From Bacteroidota bacterium (lineage in GTDB: Bacteria; Bacteroidota; Bacteroidia; UKL13-3), in NCBI GenBank assembly GCA_947491825.1, contig CANLLM010000020.1:1-34537 (forward strand): a stretch of DNA of 34,537 bases. Reading direction: 5' to 3'. How positions within the stretch are numbered: the first letter of the stretch is position 1; each line of letters opens with the position of its first letter. Positions 25,698-34,385 of this stretch are shown in pieces. The notes beneath the pieces are model-generated. The model was not told where the DNA came from and did not search any database. It worked only from the letters and a program-made list of their open reading frames with translations. Both the position numbers and the translations under genes were made by a program.

Positions 25698-28441
25698 GGT
25701 TTAATTTGTTTTAGTAGTGTAGGTAATTGTTCGCTAAAATAGGTATTGTAAGCTTCAATTTTTTTCTCCTTCAACATTTTTTTAAACAAATCGGTTGAAA
25801 TAACGAACTGTAAGTACGAGACGTTAGAAGGAACATTGTTTTTGTAAAAACCAATCGTGCTAAATCCATTTAAGTATTGCACTGCTGGAGTTAATTTATT
25901 GAACTCACGCACGTATAATATCTGATAGCCATCATTTGAAATCAAGGTATTTGCACGCAAGGTTTCTAACTGATAGTACTCTTCGTTGTAGTTAATTATC
26001 TTTTGCAGCAGATCATTCATATCATACTTTTCGGCTTTAGTTGCAAACACATAATAATTTGCACCTTCAGCATCTAAAGCAAACTCAGGCTTGTTAATTT
26101 CTTGTTCCTTTTCTTTTAAAGAAGGAGGGTTATTAATCAAATCTAAAATATCTTGAGCTCTTTCGGCTACATCTGTTTTAGGATAGGCTTTAATAATTTC
26201 TATTAACTCCACTTTAAAAGCTCCGATTGAATCGGTTTTACCAACAGCCAATGCATAAACCAAATCAAATTTTGCTTGCATGGCATTACCGCTATATTTT
26301 TTATCCGCTTCAAGTTTGGCTACTTTTACTGCATTAAAATTTCCTTCTAAATACAGTTGGTAAATACCTTCATAAGTTTTTAAAATTTCTTTATTGGTCG
26401 AGTTTTCGCTAGAAACTACTGTTTTGTTTTGAAGAATTAACGCATACTTACTATCGGGATATTTATTTATCAATTCTAATTTTGCATTTTCAGCCTTATC
26501 TGTTTGTTTAATATTGCTATTTAATTTAAACAAACGATACAACGCTTCTGGTTCATAATCACTTGCTGGAAAACGTTTGTTTAATAGGGTAAAACTATTA
26601 ATTGCCTCTTTATTATCGTATATTTTTTCTTCGTAAATATTACCAAGATTATAGTATGCTTCTCTTATTTTTTCATAAGATTTTTCAGTTGCTAATTCAC
26701 CATATGGTATATTTTTAACCCAAGTAGCACGTTCTTCTGATAAGCTTACTTTTTGAGTTTCCTTCTTGTCTTCCTTTATACCCTCAGCAGATTTTTCACC
26801 TTCTTTGGGTTTACCAACAAGGGTGCTATCTTTAACTGTTACTCCATCACCTTCATTAGCATTAGGATCCTTCACTTTTTCTTTAGCCGCAATACGCCAG
26901 AAATCTTCGTTCTCTCTTCTACCCCATTTGCGCACACTAAAAAACTCTTGCTCGCCTATTGCTTTAATTGATGGATTATAAAAATACCATTGCCCTTGCT
27001 CCAGTCCTAAACTAGGTAATGCTGGTCCTCCAACGATGGGTTTATTTAATTCAACTTGTTTTTCTATTTCCTTTTGTGCCAATAAGTTTTTAGCATCTTG
27101 CACAGCTTTAAGTTTAGCGGCAATAATCCAACTGTCTACTTTTTTCTCTAACTCAGCCTTATTGAGTTTTGACAAGCGTAGTAAACTATCTTCAGTTTCA
27201 ATAGTGAGGGTGTTACCTATTAACTCGCTTAATACATTTTTTTTATCTTGAACCTTCTTGAAGTCTTTATGATCTGATGGTATAACACTTGCAGCACTAT
27301 CATAATATGACTGACCTAAACGATAGTTTGGCATGGCTAAATAAATATCACCCAAGGCCAAATAGCTTAATGCTTTTTGAGTGGCATTTTTAATGCTTTT
27401 AGCAATAGAAAGTTGATAATGTTTTATGGCATTAGGAATTTCATTTGTACGGTGTTCAACCTTGGCTAACTCATAATAAACCTGGTCGTACAGTCCTTCA
27501 TTTTTATCATCACGAAGCATCCGTTTTAAGTTTCGCTTAACTTGGTTAACTTCTCTTTTATTGCTAGGATTGTATGTTCTGGTTAGATTTAAATTTGCAT
27601 TAAATTCAAAATCATATGGCGCCAATAACTTGGTAACATTTACAAAGCATTGTTTAGCTTTTTGAATGCTATCTTGTAGTAAGTATAACTGACCGAGTAT
27701 GTAATTGTAACGGATTTTTTCGTTTTTAACAGCTGTATTTTCTAAAGCAACTTTTAACCTCTCGGCAGCAAGGTTGTGTTTTTCTTGTTTAAGATAAATA
27801 TCGGCAGCGGTAGCATATATAAAAACTTTTTGTGATTGGGTTATTTTTTGGGTTTTAAGTATAAGTTTTTCTGGAACTTTCTTTTTACCTGCAAATTTTG
27901 TAGGTTCAATCTCACTGATTAATAATCCCATTACTGCTTCTGCCTCACCTTGTTTGTTCAGCCCATCGTAACAACGGGCAATCCAGGCAGTATTAACTTT
28001 TGTTAAATCGGTATTGGGATATTTTGAGTTGATGTATTGAAACCCCTCTAATGCTGCAAAAAAATCCCGTTTATAAAACTGTGACTTGGCCATTAAGAAG
28101 TAACTGTCATCAGTATATCGGCCAACCATGTGCATTTGTATTGATTTCGAAGATTTTTTTATCACCTCATCCATTGATGGTGTTAAACCTTTGGAAGCAG
28201 CTTCATCAGGCGCAATCAAAATAGGCAGTATTTTACTGAAATCGTTTTGAACCCCCATTTCATATGTTTGAACGGCTTCAACAAACTTGATTTCTCCGTT
28301 AAAATAAACATTGTAATGGCCAGTTAATGTATGCCACTTGCGGTTAAGCCATCTATCGCGCGTTGGATTACAAGATATTACAAGCATTAACAATACCATT
28401 GTAAAGAAACTCCAACTAATTTTTTTTATGCTATAATGCAA
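25694..28441 (-). CDS. TPR lipoprotein, SprE/PorW-like type IX secretion component
   Basis: 915 residues. A lipoprotein signal peptide ends LVISC (Cys24), followed by RDRWLNRKWHTLTGHYNVYFN, a block I associate with the SprE (gliding) and PorW (secretion) family. TPR-like helical repeats follow (about 105-410 and 620-760), with a Lys/Glu-rich linker around 530-590. SprE/PorW is needed for T9SS function in Flavobacterium and Porphyromonas. The start is TTG at 28441: no in-frame ATG lies nearby upstream, and ATG 28399 would remove the two lysines of the signal peptide. It overlaps the penicillin-binding protein gene by 4 nt, so the operon links surface secretion with wall synthesis. The metalloprotease at 730-3024 would be one cargo. 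Confidence 0.8.
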   Translation of the reverse strand: MHYSIKKISWSFFTMVLLMLVISCNPTRDRWLNRKWHTLTGHYNVYFNGEIKFVEAVQTYEMGVQNDFSKILPILIAPDEAASKGLTPSMDEVIKKSSKSIQMHMVGRYTDDSYFLMAKSQFYKRDFFAALEGFQYINSKYPNTDLTKVNTAWIARCYDGLNKQGEAEAVMGLLISEIEPTKFAGKKKVPEKLILKTQKITQSQKVFIYATAADIYLKQEKHNLAAERLKVALENTAVKNEKIRYNYILGQLYLLQDSIQKAKQCFVNVTKLLAPYDFEFNANLNLTRTYNPSNKREVNQVKRNLKRMLRDDKNEGLYDQVYYELAKVEHRTNEIPNAIKHYQLSIAKSIKNATQKALSYLALGDIYLAMPNYRLGQSYYDSAASVIPSDHKDFKKVQDKKNVLSELIGNTLTIETEDSLLRLSKLNKAELEKKVDSWIIAAKLKAVQDAKNLLAQKEIEKQVELNKPIVGGPALPSLGLEQGQWYFYNPSIKAIGEQEFFSVRKWGRRENEDFWRIAAKEKVKDPNANEGDGVTVKDSTLVGKPKEGEKSAEGIKEDKKETQKVSLSEERATWVKNIPYGELATEKSYEKIREAYYNLGNIYEEKIYDNKEAINSFTLLNKRFPASDYEPEALYRLFKLNSNIKQTDKAENAKLELINKYPDSKYALILQNKTVVSSENSTNKEILKTYEGIYQLYLEGNFNAVKVAKLEADKKYSGNAMQAKFDLVYALAVGKTDSIGAFKVELIEIIKAYPKTDVAERAQDILDLINNPPSLKEKEQEINKPEFALDAEGANYYVFATKAEKYDMNDLLQKIINYNEEYYQLETLRANTLISNDGYQILYVREFNKLTPAVQYLNGFSTIGFYKNNVPSNVSYLQFVISTDLFKKMLKEKKIEAYNTYFSEQLPTLLKQIKP

Positions 28442-28471
28442 ACTCTTTAAAATTGCTTTGTTTTGAATACT

Positions 28472-28479
28472 TAACTTTG
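28472..28479 (+). promoter_or_regulatory. Candidate -7 box for the 28540 gene
   Basis: TAACTTTG matches TAnnTTTG exactly, about 60 nt before ATG 28540. A TTG lies 16 nt upstream (28453-28455). The divergent SprE-like gene starts at 28441, so this gap must also hold its promoter, for which I find no exact match. Confidence 0.4.
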
Positions 28480-28539
28480 AAAACGCAAAATTATTTTATT
28501 GCCTCACACTACAAAATAAACTTATAAGGGCATTGAGTA

Positions 28540-28923
28540 ATGAAACAACATTCGCATATTATGGAAAAGAAAAAGAAAAAACTCATACACAAGTTAAAAA
28601 ATAGGTACCGGATTGTTTTAATTAATGATACCACTTTTGAAGAAAAGTTTTCACTAAGTCTGACCCCAATGAATGTATTTGTTGGTTTTAGCAGTTTTCT
28701 CGTTTTTTTCACCATTATCATTTCCCTACTAATCGTATTTACTCCCCTACGCGAATATATTCCTGGTTATGCCGACCCTGATTTAAAACAAGATTTGGCA
28801 AAAACACTATTTAAAACAGACTCTCTAGAGCAGGCGCTCTATGATAAGGAAATCTATTATAAAAATCTCATGAATGTTTTTACGGACAATATTCCTAAAG
28901 ATACGGCTATGCTTAAAAGGTAA
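28540..28923 (+). CDS. Short single-pass membrane protein, resembling the N-terminus of M23 peptidase family proteins
   Basis: 127 residues. A very basic N-terminus (MEKKKKKLIHKLKNRYR) is followed by NDTTFEEKFSLSLTPMNVFV, one transmembrane helix (about 48-70), TPLREYIPGYADPDL, and a periplasmic helix. The segment around the membrane helix resembles the N-terminal part of Bacteroidota membrane-anchored M23 (LytM-like) peptidases as I remember them, but no peptidase domain follows. ATG 28540 and ATG 28561 are both possible starts; the second gives MEKKKKK. The position between T9SS/wall genes and a bactofilin suggests an envelope role. Confidence 0.65.
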   Translation: MKQHSHIMEKKKKKLIHKLKNRYRIVLINDTTFEEKFSLSLTPMNVFVGFSSFLVFFTIIISLLIVFTPLREYIPGYADPDLKQDLAKTLFKTDSLEQALYDKEIYYKNLMNVFTDNIPKDTAMLKR

Positions 28924-28979
28924 CTTACTCTGCTGATATATAACAAATTAAACAAAATGTCGCAATCTGTAACACCCAT

Positions 28980-29010
28980 TTTGCTTAGTTTATTTTTTTG
29001 GCTACATTTG
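28980..29010 (+). promoter_or_regulatory. Promoter of the bactofilin-atp operon
   Basis: TTTG (28980-28983), 19 nt, then TACATTTG (29003-29010): both elements and spacing match the Bacteroidota consensus, the cleanest promoter in the window. It lies 58 nt before the bactofilin ATG and is the only good promoter seen before the ATP synthase genes. Confidence 0.7.
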
Positions 29011-29068
29011 CTACTCTTATTCAATCTGTTTGATATTGAAAAGCGTCAAACCAAAAGTAAAATACAAC

Positions 29069-29518
29069 ATGGCATTATTTAACAACAACAAAAACCAATC
29101 GGTAGCATTTAACCCTAATACATTAAACATTATAAACAGTGGCACTCAAATAATTGGTGATGTAAACTCTGATGGCGACATGCGTGTTGATGGTTCCATC
29201 AAAGGATACCTATCATCAAAAGCAAGATTGGTATTAGGACCAACTGCACTTATAGAGGGGGACATAAAAGCTGCAAACATTGAAATATCGGGCGAAGTGA
29301 ATGGTAATATATACGCTACAGAATTATTAACCGTTAAATCAACAGCCAAAATTTCGGGAGACATTGTTTCAAATAAATTAATTATTGAGGCAGGGGCCAT
29401 ATTTAATGGCTCTAGCAAAATGAACAAGCCTAAAGAAGCTTCGTTAAACAATAATAACAATGGAGCCAAGCAACAACCACAAGCCTCGGGCAAACAACCA
29501 GAAGCAATCGCAAACTAA
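29069..29518 (+). CDS. Bactofilin (polymer-forming cytoskeletal protein)
   Basis: 149 residues from ATG 29069. The central part (about 20-115) is a series of short beta-strands with repeated Gly and hydrophobic positions (IIGDVNSDGDMRVDGSIKG, GPTALIEGDIKAANIEISG, VKSTAKISGDIVS), the DUF583 right-handed beta-helix of bactofilins. These polymerise without nucleotide and localise envelope enzymes. The flanking tails are disordered and Asn/Gln-rich. An in-frame TTG at 29030 would add 13 residues, but the ATG is more likely. The 3' end overlaps the AtpZ/AtpI-like gene by 59 nt, so the bactofilin is first in the ATP synthase operon. Confidence 0.92.
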   Translation: MALFNNNKNQSVAFNPNTLNIINSGTQIIGDVNSDGDMRVDGSIKGYLSSKARLVLGPTALIEGDIKAANIEISGEVNGNIYATELLTVKSTAKISGDIVSNKLIIEAGAIFNGSSKMNKPKEASLNNNNNGAKQQPQASGKQPEAIAN

Positions 29519-29717
29519 TTACGCTAAATATAGTGCGTTTGCTTTCCAAATGATAGTCGTTTTTGTAGCTCTATCATTAGGCGGTAATTGGGTTGATCAA
29601 CAATTGCATATTAAATTTCCTTACTTCACACTTCTGGGTTTATTTATAGCCCTGGTATCTATTTTTTACAGTTTGTATGCAATAACAAATAAAAACAGTA
29701 AAAACAACCAAGAGTAG
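29460..29717 (+). CDS. AtpZ/AtpI family protein
   Basis: 85 residues with two transmembrane helices (about 26-44 and 54-75) around WVDQQLHIKFPYF, the small AtpZ/AtpI layout. Proteins of this family precede F-ATP synthase genes and are implicated in c-ring assembly or Mg2+ supply. The only usable ATG (29460) lies 59 nt inside the bactofilin gene in another frame; the polar first 20 residues (NHKPRANNQKQSQ) are thus encoded in the overlap. Confidence 0.85.
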   Translation: MEPSNNHKPRANNQKQSQTNYAKYSAFAFQMIVVFVALSLGGNWVDQQLHIKFPYFTLLGLFIALVSIFYSLYAITNKNSKNNQE

Positions 29718-29752
29718 TTTCTTTGGAGGCCCAACATGTTAACAAACAACTA

Positions 29753-30160
29753 ATGACTTTTATCAGGTTTTATATTTTTCTAATCATAATAACCCTTTTA
29801 CAAGTTGGCGTTGTATTGTGTATCCCGCATTTAGTCCCCACAAAAGATGTTATAAATGCGATTGTTTTTATGACCATATTAACTGCTTTAATATACCCAA
29901 TAGCCTATATTGGAGCGGGAAAGAAAGATGGGTACACCTTTATTATTACGGCATACTTAACCATTGGTATTCGTTTTATTTTTAGCATTTGCTATATACT
30001 CTACTATAGATACACACGAACTAGCTACGAACTTGGTTTTATTTTTTCCTTTTTTATAACCTACATTTTTTACACAGTGTTTGAAATTACAAGTCTTACT
30101 GCTAAATTGCGACGCGATTTAAAGGAAAAACACAGCAGTAATGAATCCAATAACAACTAG
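29753..30160 (+). CDS. Four-helix membrane protein in the atp operon
   Basis: 135 residues from ATG 29753 with four hydrophobic helices (starting IRFYIFLIIITLLQVGVVL), an AtpI-like size and position between the AtpZ-like gene and atpB. I do not recognise a named family. An in-frame TTG at 29723 would add ten residues. Between them lies GGAGG (29725-29729) followed by ATG 29735, which opens a 5-codon frame whose TAA overlaps ATG 29753 (TAATG), a possible leader peptide coupling. The 3' end overlaps atpB by 20 nt. Role inferred from context: ATP synthase assembly. Confidence 0.75.
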   Translation: MTFIRFYIFLIIITLLQVGVVLCIPHLVPTKDVINAIVFMTILTALIYPIAYIGAGKKDGYTFIITAYLTIGIRFIFSICYILYYRYTRTSYELGFIFSFFITYIFYTVFEITSLTAKLRRDLKEKHSSNESNNN

Positions 30161-31313
30161 ATTATCAGGCAAAAACATACTATTTTCGACTGTGTTTTTT
30201 GTTTCATTTTCACTCCTAAATAATGTAGTTATTGCTCAAAATGAGCATAAACCAGTTAGAGAGTCGGTTGAAGCAACGATTGAAAATTCGGATTCAAGCA
30301 CAAAAACAGAAGCAGTTGCTGCTGATAAGCATGTCGATCCTAGCGAGGAGAAATTTAACACCCAAGAACTAATAATGGAGCATATTGCCGATGCACATGA
30401 TTGGCATTTATGGGGACACACATCAATTCATCTACCAATTATTCTTTATACCAATAAGGGGTTTGAGTTTTTTTCATCAGGAAAATTCGATCATGGACAT
30501 GCAACTCATCAAGGCGCCCATTACAATTATCGCATTATAAAAAATCCTGGCGAACAAAAAGAAAACATTAAAGTGGTGTATGCTACAGGTAATATAGATG
30601 AATCAATTTCAGTTATTGATTTATCCATTACTAAAAATATTGCTTCCCTATTATTGTCGGTTATTTTATTATTACTGATTTTCATTAGTATTGCTAATGG
30701 ATATAAAAAACGTGGAATTGGGGCTCCAAAAGGTTTGGCAGCATGGTTAGAACCTATAGTTATATTTGTTCGTGACGATATTGCTCGTCCTAATCTAGGC
30801 GAAAATTACGCACGTTTTATGCCTTACCTACTTACTGTTTTCTTCTTTATTTGGATGAATAACGTTTTAGGATTAGTTCCGTTTTTTCCAGGAGGAGCTA
30901 ACGTAACTGGTAATATCGCAGTAACCTTGGTATTAGCAGTAATCACATTTATTTTAACCAACATAAACGGTACAAAAACATATTGGGGACACATTTTCTC
31001 ACCCCATGTACCAAAATGGTTATGGCCTTTAATGATTCCTGTAGAAATTATAGGTTTATTCACAAAACCATTTGCTTTAATGATTCGTTTATTTGCTAAC
31101 ATTACTGCAGGCCACATTTTAATTTTAAGTTTAGTTTGTTTAATATTTATATTTAAATCACTGGCTGTAGCAGGCATATCTGTTCCATTTATCGTTTTTA
31201 TTAGCGTAATTGAAATGGTGGTAGCTTTCATCCAGGCGTTTATTTTTACCATCCTATCTGCATTGTATATAGGAATGGCTCTAGAAAAACCACAACATGA
31301 TGATCACCACTAA
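30141..31313 (+). CDS. atpB: F-type ATP synthase subunit a
   Basis: 390 residues. The C-terminal half (about 160-380) holds the membrane helices of subunit a, with the essential arginine R316 in FALMIRLFANITAGH and conserved residues in FIWMNNVLGLVPFFPG. The N-terminal 150 residues are an extension with a signal-peptide-like start (about 10-33, ending VIAQ), followed by a His- and acid-rich segment; such extensions are seen in Bacteroidota AtpB. The subunit forms the proton half-channels beside the c-ring. Starts 20 nt inside the preceding gene. Confidence 0.95.
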   Translation: MNPITTRLSGKNILFSTVFFVSFSLLNNVVIAQNEHKPVRESVEATIENSDSSTKTEAVAADKHVDPSEEKFNTQELIMEHIADAHDWHLWGHTSIHLPIILYTNKGFEFFSSGKFDHGHATHQGAHYNYRIIKNPGEQKENIKVVYATGNIDESISVIDLSITKNIASLLLSVILLLLIFISIANGYKKRGIGAPKGLAAWLEPIVIFVRDDIARPNLGENYARFMPYLLTVFFFIWMNNVLGLVPFFPGGANVTGNIAVTLVLAVITFILTNINGTKTYWGHIFSPHVPKWLWPLMIPVEIIGLFTKPFALMIRLFANITAGHILILSLVCLIFIFKSLAVAGISVPFIVFISVIEMVVAFIQAFIFTILSALYIGMALEKPQHDDHH

Positions 31314-31343
31314 ACTTTATTTTTTGAATCTTTTTTTTATTAA

Positions 31344-31571
<228 letters not shown>

Positions 31572-31581
31572 TCTCAGTAGT

Positions 31582-31626
31582 AAAGCCCGATGGTGATTTA
31601 CGAATCTAAATCGGGCTTTCTTTTTC
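31582..31626 (+). terminator. Terminator-like hairpin between atpE and atpF
   Basis: A perfect 10-bp stem (AAAGCCCGAT at 31582-31591, ATCGGGCTTT at 31610-31619) with an 18-nt loop runs into CTTTTT. It meets the shape of a rho-independent terminator but lies inside the operon, 11 nt after the atpE stop codon, so partial termination or 3'-end protection is likely. Confidence 0.75.
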
Positions 31627-31665
31627 GATTTTAAAAACAACACAAACAGAAAAAAGTATTTACTT

Positions 31666-32160
31666 ATGGAATTAGTAACACCCAGCATTGGATTAGTAGT
31701 TTGGTCTACTTTATCTTTTCTCATTTTAATGTTTTTGTTAACCAAGTTTGCTTGGAAACCAATTACAGCAGCTTTAAAAGAACGTGAAGACAGCATTGAA
31801 GGAGCTTTAAAACAAGCTGAAGCTGCACGTGATCAAATGCAATTATTAAAAAACGATAATGAACGTTTATTAAATGAAGCACGCGCAGAACGTGATCGTT
31901 TATTAAAAGAAGCCAGCGAAATGAAAGATCAAATTTTAGCAAAAGCTAAAAACGATGCAAAATCAGAAGGCGATAAAATGATTGTTGCAGCTAAATATGC
32001 TATTGAACGTGAAAAATTGAATGCGATGAACGAATTAAAATCGCAAGTTGCTGTATTATCAATTGATATGGCAGAGAAAATATTACGTAAACAACTAGCA
32101 GACCGTGGCCAACAAGAAGCTTTTGTAAACGATAACTTAAACTCAATTAGCCTAAACTAA
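31666..32160 (+). CDS. atpF: F-type ATP synthase subunit b
   Basis: 164 residues. A short N-terminal transmembrane helix (about 8-27) is followed by WKPITAALKERE and a long charged coiled coil to about residue 140, the peripheral stalk. The next gene starts 1 nt after the stop codon. Confidence 0.95.
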   Translation: MELVTPSIGLVVWSTLSFLILMFLLTKFAWKPITAALKEREDSIEGALKQAEAARDQMQLLKNDNERLLNEARAERDRLLKEASEMKDQILAKAKNDAKSEGDKMIVAAKYAIEREKLNAMNELKSQVAVLSIDMAEKILRKQLADRGQQEAFVNDNLNSISLN

Positions 32161-32161
32161 A

Positions 32162-32713
32162 ATGTCAGAATACAGGGTAGCCGCCAGATACGCTAAGTCT
32201 ATATTAGACTTATCTAATGAGCAAAAGAGCCTTGATGCCGTGTTGAACGACATGAGAACTTTTGCCAACATCGTATCGAACAGTGGCGACATGCGCAACT
32301 TGTTGTCTAGTCCAATAGTTCCGGGCGATAAAAAGTTAGCCGTATTAAAACACTTGTTCGAAAAACAATTTCAACCAATAACCATCAAGTTTTTTGATAT
32401 TATTATCCGTAAAAAACGTGAAGGATTTTTAGGTGCTATTGCTCATGGTTTTATTGAACAATACAACGAGTTAAATAACATTGCAAACGCAACTGTTAAA
32501 TCAGCCGTTGAGTTGAGCGAAGCTGTGATCAATGAAATTAAAGGACACATTGAAACCCAAACAGGCAAAAAAATAAATATATCTGCAACAATTGATGCTA
32601 ACTTAATTGGTGGTATTGTGGTGCAGGTAGAAGACAAGTTGTTTGATGCAAGTATTGCAGGAAAACTTGGGAAGCTTAAACAAGAATTATTAAACAGTTA
32701 CATTTCTAAATAA
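32162..32713 (+). CDS. atpH: F-type ATP synthase subunit delta
   Basis: 183 residues, the usual delta (OSCP) length. An N-terminal helical bundle ([15 protein letters not shown] at the start) and a C-terminal beta-containing domain with [21 protein letters not shown], the conserved end. It links the peripheral stalk to the top of the alpha/beta head. It lies 1 nt after atpF and 8 nt before atpA. Confidence 0.95.
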   Translation: MSEYRVAARYAKSILDLSNEQKSLDAVLNDMRTFANIVSNSGDMRNLLSSPIVPGDKKLAVLKHLFEKQFQPITIKFFDIIIRKKREGFLGAIAHGFIEQYNELNNIANATVKSAVELSEAVINEIKGHIETQTGKKINISATIDANLIGGIVVQVEDKLFDASIAGKLGKLKQELLNSYISK

Positions 32714-32721
32714 AACAATTT

Positions 32722-34302
32722 ATGGTAGAGATCAGACCTGATGAGGTATCTGCAATCATTAGAGAGCAACTAAGCAGCTTTAAATCAGAAGCTGAATTAG
32801 AAGAAGTAGGTACCGTGCTCCAAGTGGGCGATGGTATTGCACGTATTTACGGCTTAACCAAAGTTCAAAGTGGGGAATTAGTAGAATTTGCAAATGGAGT
32901 ACAAGCTATTGTACTTAACCTTGAAGAAGACAATGTGGGTGCTGTATTACTTGGTTCATCAGATTCAATAATTGAAGGTGATACCGTAAAACGTACTGGA
33001 CGTATTGCATCTATTAAAGTAGGTGAAGGTATGTTAGGTCGCGTTGTAAACACTTTAGGTTTCCCAATAGATGGAAAAGGCCCAATTACTGGTGATTTAT
33101 ATGAAATGCCTCTTGAGCGTAAAGCACCTGGTGTAATTTACCGCGAACCGGTAAAAGAACCTCTTCAAACTGGTATCAAAGCAATTGATGCAATGATTCC
33201 AATTGGACGTGGACAACGTGAGTTAGTTATTGGTGACCGTCAAACGGGTAAAACTGCAGTTTGTATTGATACCATTATTAACCAAAAAGAATTTTACGAT
33301 GCAGGTAAACCTGTATTTTGTATATACGTTGCTATCGGACAAAAAGCTTCTACAGTTGCCCAAGTGGTAAAGACTTTAGAGGAAAAAGGTGCAATGCCAT
33401 ATACAGTAGTAGTAACAGCTACTTCATCAGATCCAGCTCCTATGCAATTTTTCGCCCCAATGGGTGGTGCTGCAATTGGAGAGTTCTTTCGCGATACAGG
33501 TCGTCCAGCTTTAATTGTATTTGATGATTTGTCAAAACAAGCTGTAGCTTACCGTGAGGTTTCTTTGTTGCTAAAACGCCCACCAGGTCGTGAAGCATAT
33601 CCAGGTGACGTGTTTTACCTTCATAGTCGTTTATTAGAAAGAGCTGCAAAAATTAATGCAACGGATAGCATTGCTCAAGCAATGAATGATATTCCACTTT
33701 CTATCAAACATTTAGTAAAAGGTGGAGGGTCGTTAACTGCTTTACCGATTATTGAAACACAGGCTGGTGACGTATCAGCATATATTCCTACTAACGTAAT
33801 TTCGATTACTGATGGGCAGATCTTCTTGGAGTCGAATTTATTTAACTCCGGTGTTCGTCCTGCTATTAACGTAGGTATTTCGGTATCTCGTGTAGGAGGA
33901 AACGCTCAAATCAAATCAATGAAAAAAGTAGCGGGTACATTAAAATTGGATCAAGCCCAATACCGCGAATTAGAAGCTTTCTCTAAATTTGGTTCTGACT
34001 TAGATGCTGCAACTAAATCAGTTTTAGCGAAAGGAGCACGTAACGTGGAAATTTTGAAACAAGGCCAGTTCTCGCCATTAACAGTTGAGAAACAGGTTGC
34101 TATTATATACTTGGGAACAAAAGGATTATTAAACAATATTCCAGTAAATAAAGTTCGTGAGTTTGAAAACGATTTCCACCAGTTTATGGAAGCCAAACAC
34201 AGCAATACTTTAGCTGAGTTGAAAAAAGGTAACTTAAGCGATGATGTTACCAGCACTATTGAGTCGGTAGCTAAAGAATTATCAGCAAAATATAGCGCTT
34301 AA
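32722..34302 (+). CDS. atpA: F-type ATP synthase subunit alpha
   Basis: 526 residues. Beta-barrel domain (about 25-95), then the non-catalytic nucleotide-binding site with the P-loop GDRQTGKT (171-178), and the alpha-specific [10 protein letters not shown] segment carrying the arginine finger region. ATP is bound but not hydrolysed by alpha; catalysis occurs at the interface with beta. The beta and epsilon genes (atpD, atpC) are not adjacent and would lie elsewhere or beyond the window. Confidence 0.98.
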   Translation: MVEIRPDEVSAIIREQLSSFKSEAELEEVGTVLQVGDGIARIYGLTKVQSGELVEFANGVQAIVLNLEEDNVGAVLLGSSDSIIEGDTVKRTGRIASIKVGEGMLGRVVNTLGFPIDGKGPITGDLYEMPLERKAPGVIYREPVKEPLQTGIKAIDAMIPIGRGQRELVIGDRQTGKTAVCIDTIINQKEFYDAGKPVFCIYVAIGQKASTVAQVVKTLEEKGAMPYTVVVTATSSDPAPMQFFAPMGGAAIGEFFRDTGRPALIVFDDLSKQAVAYREVSLLLKRPPGREAYPGDVFYLHSRLLERAAKINATDSIAQAMNDIPLSIKHLVKGGGSLTALPIIETQAGDVSAYIPTNVISITDGQIFLESNLFNSGVRPAINVGISVSRVGGNAQIKSMKKVAGTLKLDQAQYRELEAFSKFGSDLDAATKSVLAKGARNVEILKQGQFSPLTVEKQVAIIYLGTKGLLNNIPVNKVREFENDFHQFMEAKHSNTLAELKKGNLSDDVTSTIESVAKELSAKYSA

Positions 34303-34325
34303 GCGTTTAGAAAATAGTTGACCGT

Positions 34326-34359
34326 AACCGGTTGAATTGTTAACCCAATTCAACTGGTT
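34326..34359. other. 14-bp stem-loop between atpA and atpG
   Basis: AACCGGTTGAATTG and CAATTCAACTGGTT pair over 14 bp (one G-U pair) around a 6-nt loop. No T tract follows, so it is not a standard terminator. It occupies most of the 83-nt gap and may be an RNA processing or stability element in the operon mRNA. Confidence 0.55.
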
Positions 34360-34385
34360 GCATCATCAACCAATCATCATTAAAA

